64,000 nucleotides of DNA, taken from contig JARVLF010000001.1 in NCBI GenBank assembly GCA_030849465.1, positions 124,001 through 188,000 of the forward strand, in the 5' to 3' direction. The position numbers and the translations under genes are program-made. Positions 50,962-60,566 of the stretch are shown here, in pieces. Source of the stretch: Moesziomyces globuligerus. Lineage: Eukaryota; Basidiomycota; Ustilaginomycetes; Ustilaginales; Ustilaginaceae. The notes under the pieces are model-generated. The model did no database searches and had not been told where the DNA came from. It was given only the letters and a program-made list of their open reading frames with translations. How positions within the stretch are numbered: the stretch's first letter is position 1; each line of letters opens with the position of its first letter.

Positions 50962-53900
50962 ATGGCCTACGTAGCGCTGTGCAAGGCGCTCTACGACTAC
51001 GTCGCCCAGGCAGAAGACGAGCTCACCCTCGCCGAAGACGACTTCCTCTACATCCTCGAGTCCGACGATCCCGAGTGGTGGAAGGCCAAGCTCCGCCGCC
51101 TCGATCAAGATGGCGCACCCATCCAGGACGCTGACGACGAGGGCACCGTCGGCCTCGTCCCCGCAAACTACGTCGAGGAGGCCGAACCCATCCGCCTGAG
51201 CCGTGCGCTCTACGACTACGACGCCCAGACCGACGACGAGCTCTCCATGGCCGAGGACGAGCTGCTCCGCGTCTACGAGTCCGACGGCGTCTGGCTCCTC
51301 GTCAAGAAGCAGGGCAACGATCCGCTCAGCGGCGGCGAAGGCCGTCTCGGCTACGTCCCCGCCAACTATGTCGACGAGGCCGACGCCGTCGATACCGGCG
51401 CCGCTCCCGTCACCGAAGACCAGCACGCCGACGATCAGGACGACGAAGACGCAGACGACGACGACGCAGATCTCACCGCCAACGGCGCTCCCATCCCGCA
51501 GATCCAGCTGCCCCACACCGCACACCTCGGCAAGGGCGACGAGATCAAGATGTGGCCCGTCTCGGCGCTCGACAGCAAGAAGAAAAAGAAGAAGGGCACC
51601 CTCGGCATCGGCAACGCCTCGCTCTTCTTCGCCTCCGAGAGCGACAAGACGCCCGTACAGAAGATCAGCGTCCTCCACGTCGCAAGCCACTCGCTCGAAA
51701 AGGCAAAGACGCTCCACCTCGAACTCTCGCCAGACGCCGGCCTCTCCGAGTCCACCCTCGACTTCCACTGCGGCTCCAAGGACGCCGCCAACGAGATCGT
51801 CCGCAAGATCGAAGCCAGCAAGGCCAACGCCCTCACCGCCGCCGCTGCTCCCCCTGCATCTTCGGCTGCCGCTCCCGCTGCCCCCGCTGCGGCTGCGGCT
51901 ACCGGCATTCCACTGCCGCCTCCACCGCCGCCCGCGGCCGTCGCCGCATTGCCACCACCCACACGCACCGCGAGCGCCGTGCTTCCGCCGCCCGTGCGCA
52001 AGACGGTGTCGTTCCAGTCGCAGCAGGAGGCAAGCCAGCCGCCAGCACCCGAGGCGGCGGAGGAGCACGCCGTCGCCATGTACGACTTTGAGGCGCAAGG
52101 CGACGACGAGCTCACCGTGGCCGAGAACGAGCACCTGGTCATCCTCGAGCGCGAGAACGATGACTGGTGGAAGGTGCGCAACGACGCGGGCCAGGAGGGC
52201 GTCGTGCCCGCCAGCTACGTCGAGGCTTCCGATGCTGCCGCCGGTGGCTCGGGCGACTCGGCAAACGCGGCTGCTCTCGCCGCTCAGCAGCAGCAGCAGC
52301 AGCAGCAAGACGAGGAAGAGGAGCGTCGTCGACAGGAGGAGGAGCAGGCAGCTGCCGTCGCCGAAGCCGAACGTCAGCGCGAAGCGGCCGAGACCGCACA
52401 GCGTCGCCAGCGCGAAGCCGCCGAGCGCCGCGAGAGGGAGGACAAAGAGCGCACGCGTCGCGAGGCGCTCAAGGCGCAGCCGGCGCCGGCGCCGCCCAAG
52501 CTGACGCAGCGACCGAGCACGACCGAGGTGAGCCGCGCGGCCAAGAACGTCTCGATTCCGCAGGGCCGGAGCGCGCCCGAGCGGCCCAAGGACGGCGGCG
52601 GCCGGTCCAAGCCGTCGCCCAACAATACGCGCATGTGGACGGACCGTACGGCGCAGTTCAAGGTGGAGGCCGAATTCCTCGGCTTCAACCAGGGCAAGAT
52701 CCGGCTGCACAAGATGAACGGCGTCGTGATCGAGGTGGCGGTCGAAAAGATGTCGAACGACGACATCCAGTTCCTCGAGGACATTACGGGCAAGAAGCTC
52801 AACCCGACCGACGACGAGATCGCCGCCTCGGCGTCGCGACGTCGCGACCGTGAGCGTGAGCGCGAGCGCGAGCGGCAGTCGAGCCGATCGCACCCCTCGG
52901 CGGCGACGGCGGCGGCGGGCGGCATGTCGCGCGAGGAGCGCGAACGCGAGCGCGAGAGGCGCAAGGAGAAGGAGCGCGAACAGCGACGCCGCGAGCAGTC
53001 GCGCTCGGGTCCCAAGCGCAACGTCGACTGGTTCGAGTTCTTCCTCGCGGCGGGCGTCGATGTGGACGACTGCACGCGCTACGCGGCTGCGTTTGAGCGC
53101 GACAAGATCGACGAGACGGTGCTGGGCGACCTCGACCCGGGTACGCTGCGCAGCCTGGGGCTGCGCGAGGGCGACATCATCCGCGTGAGCAAGTTCATCG
53201 ACCGCAAGTACAGGCGCGACAAGACGCAGCCGCGTCAGTCGAGCCGCGCGAATGCGAATCCGGCCGCCGACCTGGAGCGCCAGATCAAGGCGGACGAAGA
53301 GCTGGCGCGCAAGTTGCAGGAGCAGGAGAGTTCGGCGAGGCGCGGCGATACGGTGAGTCCGGCGCCGCCGCAGCTCTTCTCGGCCGCCGACGGTACGCTC
53401 AAGAACAACACGCGTCGCGGCAGGCCGACGCCCAAGAACACGGGCGGCAGCAACGTCGATGCGGCCTCGCTGGCTGCAGCGTCCGAGTCGCTCGCGCGCA
53501 GCAACACCACCTCGCCGCCGGCACGCGCGAGCACCGTCAGCCCGGCCATGGCGCCCAAGCGCACCGGCTCGTCGCTCGCCAACGGCTTCGACGACGATGC
53601 GTGGACGCCGCGTCCGCCGAGCACCAAGCCCGCCACGCCCGCACGTCCGTCGGCGGCATCGCCGGCGCCTGCGGCTGCAGCGGCGCCTCCAGCGCCCACG
53701 CCTCCACCCGCACCTGCAGCGGCTGCGTCGCCAGCACCGGCAGCGCCAGCGGCTGCGGCGGCGGACCCGAACTCGGCGCTGTTCGAGAAGCTGGCGGCGA
53801 TGAAGCCGCCGTCGGCGAGCGCGAGCCCGCGGCCGGGCGCGAGCCCGTCGCCGGCATCGTCGTTCATGGGCCAGTCGCAGGCGTACAATCCCAACGCGCC

Positions 53901-54579
53901 GCGCGGACCGTTTGCGCCCGTGCCGGCCAACCAGGGCCTGCTGCAGCCGCTGGTGCCCACGCAGGGCACGGGCCAGTTTGTGCCCACCAAGATGCAGCCG
54001 CAGCAGACCGGGTTCATGGGCATGCAGATGACGGGCGTGCAGCCCCAGCAGACCGGGTGGAACATGCAGGGCATGCAAGGCATGCAAGGTATGCAGGGGA
54101 TGCAGGGAATGCAGCCTCAGATGACGGGCTTCAACAACGGCAGCATGAGCGGCATGGGCGGCATGGGTGGTATGGGACAGATGGGGATGGGGCAGATGGG
54201 AATGCAGCCTCAGGCGACTGGCTATGGCGGCTTCAACCAGTTTGGGCAGAACGCCAATCCGCAGCAGCAGATGATGGCGCAGCAGACTGGATTCGGGATG
54301 GGCTCGCAGCAGCAGGTGCAGCAGCAGCAGGCGCAGCAGGAGGACAAGGACAAGTTCAACGCATCCAACATCTTCCAGCAGATGAAGACGGGCGCGTTTG
54401 CCAAGGATCCCAACGCGGCGCCGCAGGCGAGCGACAAGTACGATGCGCTTCGTCCGCAGCCGACGGGCTTCCAGCCTGGCGGTGTCATGCCCCAGTTCAC
54501 GGGCATGGGCTTTGCACAGCAGCACCAGAGTCAGCAGCAGCAGTACGGTCAGAATGGCTTCGGCTACGGCGGATACTAG
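50962..54579 (+). CDS. SLA1: Endocytic actin-patch adaptor Sla1
   Basis: A 1205-residue protein with the full Sla1 layout. SH3-1 is at about 1-72 (CKALYDYVAQAEDELTLAED) and SH3-2 at 76-142 (SRALYDYDAQTDDELSMAED). SH3-3 is at 372-425 (AMYDFEAQGDDELTVAENEH). A poly-Gln/Glu/Arg coiled coil lies around 434-510. SHD1 is at 563-612 (FKVEAEFLGFNQGKIRLHKM), which in yeast binds NPFxD cargo signals. The SAM-like SHD2 starts near 687 (VDWFEFFLAAGVDVDDCTRY). The C-terminus has QQTG(F/W) repeats, targets of Ark1/Prk1 kinases in yeast. Sla1 links cargo, clathrin and Arp2/3 activators at the cell cortex. A Met-Gln-Gly repeat near 1036-1052 comes from a 9-bp tandem. The ATG at 50962 directly precedes SH3-1. 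No intron is needed. ABP1, a functional partner, is 6 kb downstream. Confidence 0.96.
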   Translation: MAYVALCKALYDYVAQAEDELTLAEDDFLYILESDDPEWWKAKLRRLDQDGAPIQDADDEGTVGLVPANYVEEAEPIRLSRALYDYDAQTDDELSMAEDELLRVYESDGVWLLVKKQGNDPLSGGEGRLGYVPANYVDEADAVDTGAAPVTEDQHADDQDDEDADDDDADLTANGAPIPQIQLPHTAHLGKGDEIKMWPVSALDSKKKKKKGTLGIGNASLFFASESDKTPVQKISVLHVASHSLEKAKTLHLELSPDAGLSESTLDFHCGSKDAANEIVRKIEASKANALTAAAAPPASSAAAPAAPAAAAATGIPLPPPPPPAAVAALPPPTRTASAVLPPPVRKTVSFQSQQEASQPPAPEAAEEHAVAMYDFEAQGDDELTVAENEHLVILERENDDWWKVRNDAGQEGVVPASYVEASDAAAGGSGDSANAAALAAQQQQQQQQDEEEERRRQEEEQAAAVAEAERQREAAETAQRRQREAAERREREDKERTRREALKAQPAPAPPKLTQRPSTTEVSRAAKNVSIPQGRSAPERPKDGGGRSKPSPNNTRMWTDRTAQFKVEAEFLGFNQGKIRLHKMNGVVIEVAVEKMSNDDIQFLEDITGKKLNPTDDEIAASASRRRDRERERERERQSSRSHPSAATAAAGGMSREERERERERRKEKEREQRRREQSRSGPKRNVDWFEFFLAAGVDVDDCTRYAAAFERDKIDETVLGDLDPGTLRSLGLREGDIIRVSKFIDRKYRRDKTQPRQSSRANANPAADLERQIKADEELARKLQEQESSARRGDTVSPAPPQLFSAADGTLKNNTRRGRPTPKNTGGSNVDAASLAAASESLARSNTTSPPARASTVSPAMAPKRTGSSLANGFDDDAWTPRPPSTKPATPARPSAASPAPAAAAAPPAPTPPPAPAAAASPAPAAPAAAAADPNSALFEKLAAMKPPSASASPRPGASPSPASSFMGQSQAYNPNAPRGPFAPVPANQGLLQPLVPTQGTGQFVPTKMQPQQTGFMGMQMTGVQPQQTGWNMQGMQGMQGMQGMQGMQPQMTGFNNGSMSGMGGMGGMGQMGMGQMGMQPQATGYGGFNQFGQNANPQQQMMAQQTGFGMGSQQQVQQQQAQQEDKDKFNASNIFQQMKTGAFAKDPNAAPQASDKYDALRPQPTGFQPGGVMPQFTGMGFAQQHQSQQQQYGQNGFGYGGY

Positions 54580-55403
54580 CGGCCACATTGTCCATAGCTT
54601 CTCCACCATCCCCGATAGCAAAGCAGAGATCTGAAGAGTGCCAAGTGGGTGTGTGCGGCCAAGATCGGGAGATCAGGGACACGCGACGCGCAAAGCGCAA
54701 GGGAGCACAGCATCGATCGAGGGCTCAGAATGAGAGCAAATCCGACCAGGCCCAGCGCGACGCGTCCGACTGGAGCGCGAGGCCACTTTACCAACCAATC
54801 TCCCACCGCAGCGTGGAGACTTGGATACGCCCCTATTGCTCTCGGCATTCGCTGGAATCAAAATGTGAGCATTGCATGCGCTGGTATGGCGTACTCTGGA
54901 GCATGATGAGGTAGAGAAGTAGCCAAGAGCAATTGTGAGGCGAGAGCGCGAGGGGGGGTCGGAGGTGGCAGGGCGCGGGTGAGGCTTCGCGTCGAGTGGT
55001 TGAAAAAGTGTGCCTTTGGGAAGCGCGCTGCTTGGTGCGGGCGTGTGACGAGAGCACAGCGAGAGAGAGACAAGGCGAGAGAGAGCGACGCGCGCCGCAC
55101 GGCTCGAGGTTGGGAAAAGGCCAACAGTCAGAGTGCAAAGGCACACTCACACACTCGCCAAGCCAAGCCCAGCCAACGCGCACACCATCTCCCTCTCCTT
55201 CGCACCTCCCCTCGCGCCCAACACCCTTCAACGCTCCCTTCTGCCGACTTTGCACCTTCGCAACTTTGCAACTTCGCTCCTTCCCTCCTGGGTCGTGCCG
55301 CCGCCCAACACTCATGCTCGCTCACTAGGCAGCCACTCTTTCCGCGCACCACCTTCTACCTGCTCGGCGTGTCGTACACTCCTCCCGCAACCACGCTGCC
55401 CCC
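54580..55403. other. Intergenic region upstream of the MBP1-type gene
   Basis: 824 bp with the SLA1 3' flank and, from about 55.15 kb, a C-rich leader. No gene is supported. Confidence 0.5.
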
Positions 55404-58400
55404 ATGCCTCTGCACCTCCCCGACGCCCATACACACGCCAACCAAGCAGCAGCAAACACTCCGCTCCAGCCCGTGCAGGACATCGCTGATCCCTCGCTCG
55501 CCACCCATACACAGCCGGCTACGCTCAAGTCGCCCTCCCACTCCGGCTCGAGCCTCGGCTTCACCACCTCGGCCCTCCAGCGCGCCGGTCTGCTTCCTCC
55601 CAGCACTATGGCCACCACCGCTGCCTCTGCCGGCGCTGCCGCAGCCTCCGAGTCCCTCCAGAGAGTCATGGGCCACGGCGCTGCCTCCGCCGCCGCCACC
55701 AACGGCGCCTCCACCCCCGTCCACGCCGGCCCGCTCACCCCGGCCCAGCTCAAGAACATGACGCCCGCACAGGCCAACGCCGCGCTCCAGAACCCCGTCG
55801 GCAACGTACCCACCGTCTACCTCGCCACCTACTCCAACGTGCCCGTCTACGAGATCACCGTCCGCGGCATCGCCGTCATGCGCCGCAGGGCAGACGGCTG
55901 GCTCAACGCAACCCAGATCCTCAAGATCGCAGGCATCGAAAAGACGCGCAGGACAAAGATCCTCGAAAAGAGCATCCTCACCGGCGAGCACGAAAAGATC
56001 CAGGGCGGCTACGGCAAGTTCCAGGGCACCTGGATCCCCCTCCAGCGCGCGCAGCAGGTCGCCGCAGAGTACAACGTCTCCCACCTCCTCCAGCCCATCC
56101 TCGAATTCGACCCCGCCACCGCAGACCAGATCCCCAAGCTCTACCAGCGCAAGAAACCCGCCCCCTCGGCGCGCAACTCTTCCGCCGCTGCCATCCACGA
56201 CGGTCGCAGCGCCACCCCAAGCAAGACCTACTCCCCCGCGCCCTCCAGCGCAGGCGGGCCCAGCCAGCAGCCCCGCTTCCTCTCGCTCCGCCCGCCCAAA
56301 GACGCTCAGAACGCAGACATGGCCCCGGCCCTCTTCATGCCCCCGGGCGCTACCGGCCTTCTCGGCGGCTTCGCACCCGATGCTAGTGGCGCAGCCGCCT
56401 CGGGCCCGCAAGCCATCCCGCCCGGCTCGACCCAGGCGGAGCAGGACGCGCTCCGCAGCTACAACGTCTACGGATACACGCCACAAGGCGTGCCCCTCCC
56501 CGCGGCGGCCGATAAGCGCTCGGCGGCCGACAATGACAACGACGACTCGGCCTCAGCGGCTAAGCGATCGCGCCTCGCCAGTCCTCAGCGCGAGTCGGGC
56601 CTCCTGATGGGCCCCTCGCCCGTCAAGGACCTCAACGCGCTCGGTCCCGCCGGCGGCTCGCTGCGCGCAGCGTCGGCGCCCCGGGGCCACCGCATGGCCG
56701 TAGGTCCCCCCGATGCTGCTGGCCGCGACGGCTCCGTCCCGCGCTACGCCGACCGCGCACTCCCACCAAAGCCCTACGACGAGGGCGAGAAGCGGATGCG
56801 CGACCACCTCGTCAGCCTCTTTGCCGATGACAGCATCCTCGCCACTGTCGCCGAGCCCGCCGCGGCGGCTACTCAGGCGTCACCGAGTGCGGCCGCTGCA
56901 TCGTCCACGGCTGCCTCTGGCTCAGCCGGTGCTGGTGCCAGTGCGGCGGCGGCAGCTGCGGCGGCTGCGCCCGACGCGGCCAACGGTGCCGCCAACGACG
57001 GCGACGACGCGTACGTGGCCAAGCTCGACCAGCTGCTCGGCGATCTGCGCGAGAGGGCGAGCCTGGGCGGCATGGGCGCGAGCGGCTCCGAGGGGCCCAA
57101 GGCGACGGTGGATCTGGTGACCGACGACCACGGCCACACGGCGCTGCACTGGGCGTCGGCGCTGTGCCGCCTCGCGCTCGTGCGCACGCTCGTCGCGCGG
57201 CCGCACTGGCAGGGCGGCGCCAACGTGCACGCGGGCAACCACGCGGGCGAGACGGCGCTGCACCGCTCGGTGCTGGTGACCAACTCGTACGATGCCTCGT
57301 CGTTCCCTACGCTGCTGCGGCTGCTGGCGCCCTCGCTCAACACGCGCGACTTTAAGAAGCGCACCGTGCTGCACCACGTCGCGCTCGTCGCTGCGCTCAA
57401 GGGTCGCGCGGCGTCGGCGCGCTACTACCTCGCGTGCGTGCTCGAGCACGTCGCGGCCGAGAAGAGCTCCAAGTACAAGGGGCTCGTGGACGCGCAGGAC
57501 GAGGATGGCGAGACCGCGCTCGGGATCGTTGCGCGTCTGGGCAATGCGAGCATGGTGCGCATGCTGCTCGACGTCGGTGCGCGCAAGGACCTGCCCAACG
57601 CGCTGGGCATCCGACCGTCCGACTGGGGCATCGAGTCGGGCGGCGAGGCGACGCAGCACGACGGCGCATCGGTGACCGCGGCGAGCAGCGTCTCGTCGTT
57701 GCCGCCGCTCACCGCGGCCGATCTGGCGACGCACGGAGCGGCGGATGTGATCTCGGCGCTGACGCGGCCGGCGGCGGTGCCGGTGATGAAGAGCAGCGAC
57801 GTGCGCGACCAGCTCAGCGCGACGCTCGACGACCTGCAGGCGACGTTTGAGCGCGAGCTCGGCGACAAGCACGACGCGCTCGCCACGGTGCAGAGCCACC
57901 TCCAGGCCGCGACGCGCGACCTCGCCGCGAGGCGCAAGACGGTGGCGGCGGCGCAGGCGATGCTGGCCGAGCACGACGAGGCGCGTGCGCGCGCGCACAA
58001 CCTGCGCCGCGCCATGGCCGCCCAGCTCGGTTGGGACGAGCTCGATGTGCAGCTCAAGGCGGAGCAGCTTGAAGCCGAAGCACGCGCTGCCAACGCCGAG
58101 AGTGCCGAGGGTGGTGAGGGTGGAGAGGGTGGAGAGTTGATGGAGGTGGATGGAGAGGATGTCAAGCCGACTCGGGGGTTGTTGGAAGCCAAGCTAGCGC
58201 AGCTGCAGCAAGAGCAGGGTGATGGTGGTGAGGGGGTGGAGGAGGTGGTGGGGTTGAGGTGGATGGTTTCGTTTGTAAGGCAGAGTTGCGAGGCGTTGTC
58301 TGCGACGATTGACGAGATGGATCAGGCGGCGAGGGTCAAGGAGGCGCAGTGCAAGCAGGTCGTGGCGATTTGCGCCAACATTGCGCCCGAGAGCGTAGAG

Positions 58401-58589
58401 CCCATGCTCGACGAGCTGCTTACGGCAATGGAGAGCGATGGTCCAGATGTCGACCTCGCGCGTGTGGCAACCTTTATGCACAAGGTCTCCAAACCGCAGA
58501 ACGCCCTCGGCCCCACCGAGCTCGCCAAGGATCCAACGAGTGCGATTGCGGTGGAGGGCGAAGGTGTGGACAAGGCGGATAAGGCGTAG
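55404..58589 (+). CDS. MBP1: APSES/ankyrin cell-cycle transcription factor, Mbp1/Swi4 type
   Basis: A 1061-residue DNA-binding subunit of an MBF/SBF-like complex, which drives G1/S genes through ACGCGT-type boxes in yeasts. The APSES (KilA-N) domain is at about 136-236: VYLATYSNVPVYEITVRGIA, then RRRADGWLNATQILKIAGIE, then KIQGGYGKFQGTWIPLQRAQ. Ankyrin repeats span about 573-745 (HGHTALHWASALCRLALVR; GETALHRSVLVTN; GETALGIVARLGNASMVRML). A coiled-coil and Glu-rich C-terminus presumably pairs with a Swi6-like partner. An SRLASP(Q) element with a basic AAKRSR just before it (near 390-398) may be a nuclear signal. The ~135-residue N-terminal extension before APSES is longer than in yeast Mbp1; ATG 55404 opens the frame and the next Met is at 55608. 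Mbp1 rather than Swi4 is a best guess. Confidence 0.9.
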   Translation: MPLHLPDAHTHANQAAANTPLQPVQDIADPSLATHTQPATLKSPSHSGSSLGFTTSALQRAGLLPPSTMATTAASAGAAAASESLQRVMGHGAASAAATNGASTPVHAGPLTPAQLKNMTPAQANAALQNPVGNVPTVYLATYSNVPVYEITVRGIAVMRRRADGWLNATQILKIAGIEKTRRTKILEKSILTGEHEKIQGGYGKFQGTWIPLQRAQQVAAEYNVSHLLQPILEFDPATADQIPKLYQRKKPAPSARNSSAAAIHDGRSATPSKTYSPAPSSAGGPSQQPRFLSLRPPKDAQNADMAPALFMPPGATGLLGGFAPDASGAAASGPQAIPPGSTQAEQDALRSYNVYGYTPQGVPLPAAADKRSAADNDNDDSASAAKRSRLASPQRESGLLMGPSPVKDLNALGPAGGSLRAASAPRGHRMAVGPPDAAGRDGSVPRYADRALPPKPYDEGEKRMRDHLVSLFADDSILATVAEPAAAATQASPSAAAASSTAASGSAGAGASAAAAAAAAAPDAANGAANDGDDAYVAKLDQLLGDLRERASLGGMGASGSEGPKATVDLVTDDHGHTALHWASALCRLALVRTLVARPHWQGGANVHAGNHAGETALHRSVLVTNSYDASSFPTLLRLLAPSLNTRDFKKRTVLHHVALVAALKGRAASARYYLACVLEHVAAEKSSKYKGLVDAQDEDGETALGIVARLGNASMVRMLLDVGARKDLPNALGIRPSDWGIESGGEATQHDGASVTAASSVSSLPPLTAADLATHGAADVISALTRPAAVPVMKSSDVRDQLSATLDDLQATFERELGDKHDALATVQSHLQAATRDLAARRKTVAAAQAMLAEHDEARARAHNLRRAMAAQLGWDELDVQLKAEQLEAEARAANAESAEGGEGGEGGELMEVDGEDVKPTRGLLEAKLAQLQQEQGDGGEGVEEVVGLRWMVSFVRQSCEALSATIDEMDQAARVKEAQCKQVVAICANIAPESVEPMLDELLTAMESDGPDVDLARVATFMHKVSKPQNALGPTELAKDPTSAIAVEGEGVDKADKA

Positions 58590-58636
58590 TGTCTATGGTG
58601 TTTGGTTATCGAATGGATTAGCCCTTTGTGCACACG

Positions 58637-58654
58637 TGTGTGTGTGTGTGTGTG
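58637..58654. repeat. (GT)9 microsatellite
   Basis: A perfect dinucleotide run in the 3' flank of the MBP1-type gene. Confidence 0.95.
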
Positions 58655-59184
58655 GATGGGGGTGTGCGTCCATGCCAACATGGGCTCGCGAGAGGCTGCC
58701 GCCGAAGGAGCATCGTCCGTCTCTTGGCAACAGCCTAGCACAACCTAGCACAGCGAGCAGAAGCGTCTCGCTACGACACACATCTGCTACAGCAACTCTC
58801 CTCGATACCCTACTTTGCTCGAGCTTGTATGGTTCACATGCACAGTCTCGCGGCCTCGATCGGCTTGGCTTCTGGAAACGCAGCTTCACCTTCCCCCTTC
58901 GACTCGCTCGCCTCTCCACCACAGCTTCTCCCCCGACGTTTTCCCGGTGCGCTCGCTCGTTCTGCCTGCTCGTATTCGAGACCCCCTGCTCGTCTTATCC
59001 CAATGCGACCACCACATCATCACTCCACTTAATACCATGTGGCAGGTGGCAGGTCGTGGGTGCCAAGACCATGGCCACGGATCGACCGCACACAAACGCA
59101 CGAGCATCGCCATTCGAGCTGGTAAGATTTCTTCTAGCTCTAGATCAAGGGAGAGCGTCGAGGTCAAGGTGACGACTAGGCAGT

Positions 59185-59200
59185 CGCGCGCGCGCGCGCG
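59185..59200. repeat. (CG)8 run
   Basis: A perfect CG dinucleotide run six bases beyond the GPM1 stop codon, hence in the GPM1 3' UTR; it may form left-handed DNA. Confidence 0.95.
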
Positions 59201-59206
59201 CAAGAC

Positions 59207-59962
59207 TTAGCTCGAAAGAACCTCCTTCGAGACGACCTTGCCGTCGGCATCGAGCTTGAAGATGATGGGGACACCGGTGGCGAGCTCGAGACCGACTGTG
59301 TGATACCCACAAAGGAAAAACAGTAAGCATACAAGCCAGACAAGAATATGACGACTCTCAAGATCAGCGACCTGAACCCCATCCAAGTTCAAAGCCGAAG
59401 CGGAGAAGGCGGGGGGGACGGGCAACTTACCAATGTCGTCGTCCGAGATGTTTTCAATGTCCTTGATCATGGCGCGGAGCGAGTTGCCGTGGGCTGCGAC
59501 GATGACGTTCTTGCCCTGCTTGACGAGGGGCAGGATCTCCTTGTGGTAGTAGGGCCAGACGCGCTCTGCGGTGAGCTTGAGCGACTCGCCGCCGGGAGGG
59601 GGGATGTCGTAGGAGCGGCGCCAGATGTGCACCTGGTCCTCGCCCCACTTCTTGCGCGCGTCGTCCTTGTTGAGGCCCGAGAGCTCGCCGTAGTCGCGCT
59701 CGTTGAGCGCCTGGTCGCGGTGGATGGTGATGTCCTCCTGACCCAGCTCCTTGAGCTGGATGCCGAGCGTAGTCTGCGCACGCTGCAGCGCAGAGGTGAA
59801 GGCCACGTCAAACTTGATGCCCGTCGCAGCCACGCGCTTGGCGCCCGTAAGCGCCTCCTCCCGACCGAGCTCGGTCAGCGCAGGATCCTTCCAGCCCGTG
59901 AAGAGGTTGAGCTTGTTCCACTCCGACTGGCCGTGGCGCGTAAGGACGAGAGTGCCAACCAT
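59207..59962 (-). CDS. GPM1: Phosphoglycerate mutase, cofactor-dependent (two exons)
   Basis: Exons 59962-59431 and 59295-59207 (minus) give 206 residues, the short fungal/bacterial form of the 2,3-bisphosphoglycerate-dependent enzyme that interconverts 3- and 2-phosphoglycerate in glycolysis. The phospho-acceptor His is in [20 protein letters not shown] near the N-terminus. Other hallmarks are [31 protein letters not shown] (catalytic Glu), [11 protein letters not shown] and [18 protein letters not shown] (second His). Splicing GTAAGT...CACACAG turns DDDI into [14 protein letters not shown], the family form. The intron is 135 nt, divisible by three and free of stop codons, so retention would yield 251 residues with a hydrophobic insert. 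The start is the ATG at 59962; the frame is open upstream but the conserved start is [11 protein letters not shown]. Confidence 0.95.
   Translation of the reverse strand: MVGTLVLTRHGQSEWNKLNLFTGWKDPALTELGREEALTGAKRVAATGIKFDVAFTSALQRAQTTLGIQLKELGQEDITIHRDQALNERDYGELSGLNKDDARKKWGEDQVHIWRRSYDIPPPGGESLKLTAERVWPYYHKEILPLVKQGKNVIVAAHGNSLRAMIKDIENISDDDIGKLPVPPAFSASALNLDGVQVADLESRHILVWLVCLLFFLCGYHTVGLELATGVPIIFKLDADGKVVSKEVLSS
59296..59430 (-). other. GPM1 intron (135 nt, no in-frame stop)
   Basis: Donor GTAAGT, acceptor CACAG, phase 1. It codes in frame for 45 residues including the hydrophobic run [18 protein letters not shown]. Confidence 0.9.
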
Positions 59963-60566
59963 TTTCCTTGTAGCTATTGTACCGTAGATACCTTGGATGA
60001 TGGTGTGGAGCAAAGCCGCGCAACAAAGCATCCGAGCCCAAAAAGCATCATGGCCCCAACGCCGAGCTCGCGCTGGAATTTCCTCGCGAGCTCTTTGGCA
60101 AGCGCAGCGCGGGCGATCTCGTGTGTTGGTCCACCTTTTTCACGGTTATCGATCGGTGCTGGTTCGCGCAACAACCACCGCTCAGGGTCGCGCCTGGTGC
60201 ATCAAAGCCGCAGCCTGCCACGCCCCCAAAAAGGAGAGATCCGCTGCGGCCCAGCAGCGCGGCACAGCGCATTCGGCCGATTTCCAATCCAGATGATTTT
60301 TTGACCTTTGTTTGCTTTTGCAGTCTAACGGTTTTTTTGGATTTATCTAGTGCACCGTCGATGGCTCTCGATGTGACGGCAGGGCTGTGCTGCACCGTGC
60401 GCGGCTTCACAGCCACGAGAGCCGTCACGCAGCGATTCCTCCACACCGCACACACGGCACCTCGCTCGGAACAAGCCATCCGCGAGCATCCAAGATCCGC
60501 GTGACCGGCTGCAACCCTCCTTCTGTCCCGCCAACCACGACCGACACCATCTACTGTTGACCAAAC
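59963..60566. promoter_or_regulatory. Divergent promoter region (GPM1 / ABP1)
   Basis: 604 bp between start codons. It includes a T-rich stretch at about 60296-60345. No TATA box could be assigned with confidence. Confidence 0.5.

Larger units (their letters stand above)
58590..59206. other. Convergent spacer between MBP1-type gene and GPM1
   Basis: 617 bp between stop codons. It contains (GT)9 at 58637-58654 and (CG)8 at 59185-59200, the latter just past the GPM1 stop. The minus frame beyond the GPM1 stop stays open for about 105 codons but has no recognisable targeting signal. Confidence 0.6.

Noticed and set aside
50938..54621. Very long (over 1200 codons) open frame antisense to SLA1
   Set aside because: The plus strand encodes an unmistakable Sla1; the antisense frame is Arg/Leu/His-rich codon-bias shadow.
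58886..59206. Stop-codon readthrough or alternative-splice peroxisomal form of GPM1
   Set aside because: The frame beyond the stop ends in GGR, and other exon-2 frames end in ALP or ATA; none is a peroxisomal PTS1. The stop context is not TGA-CTA.
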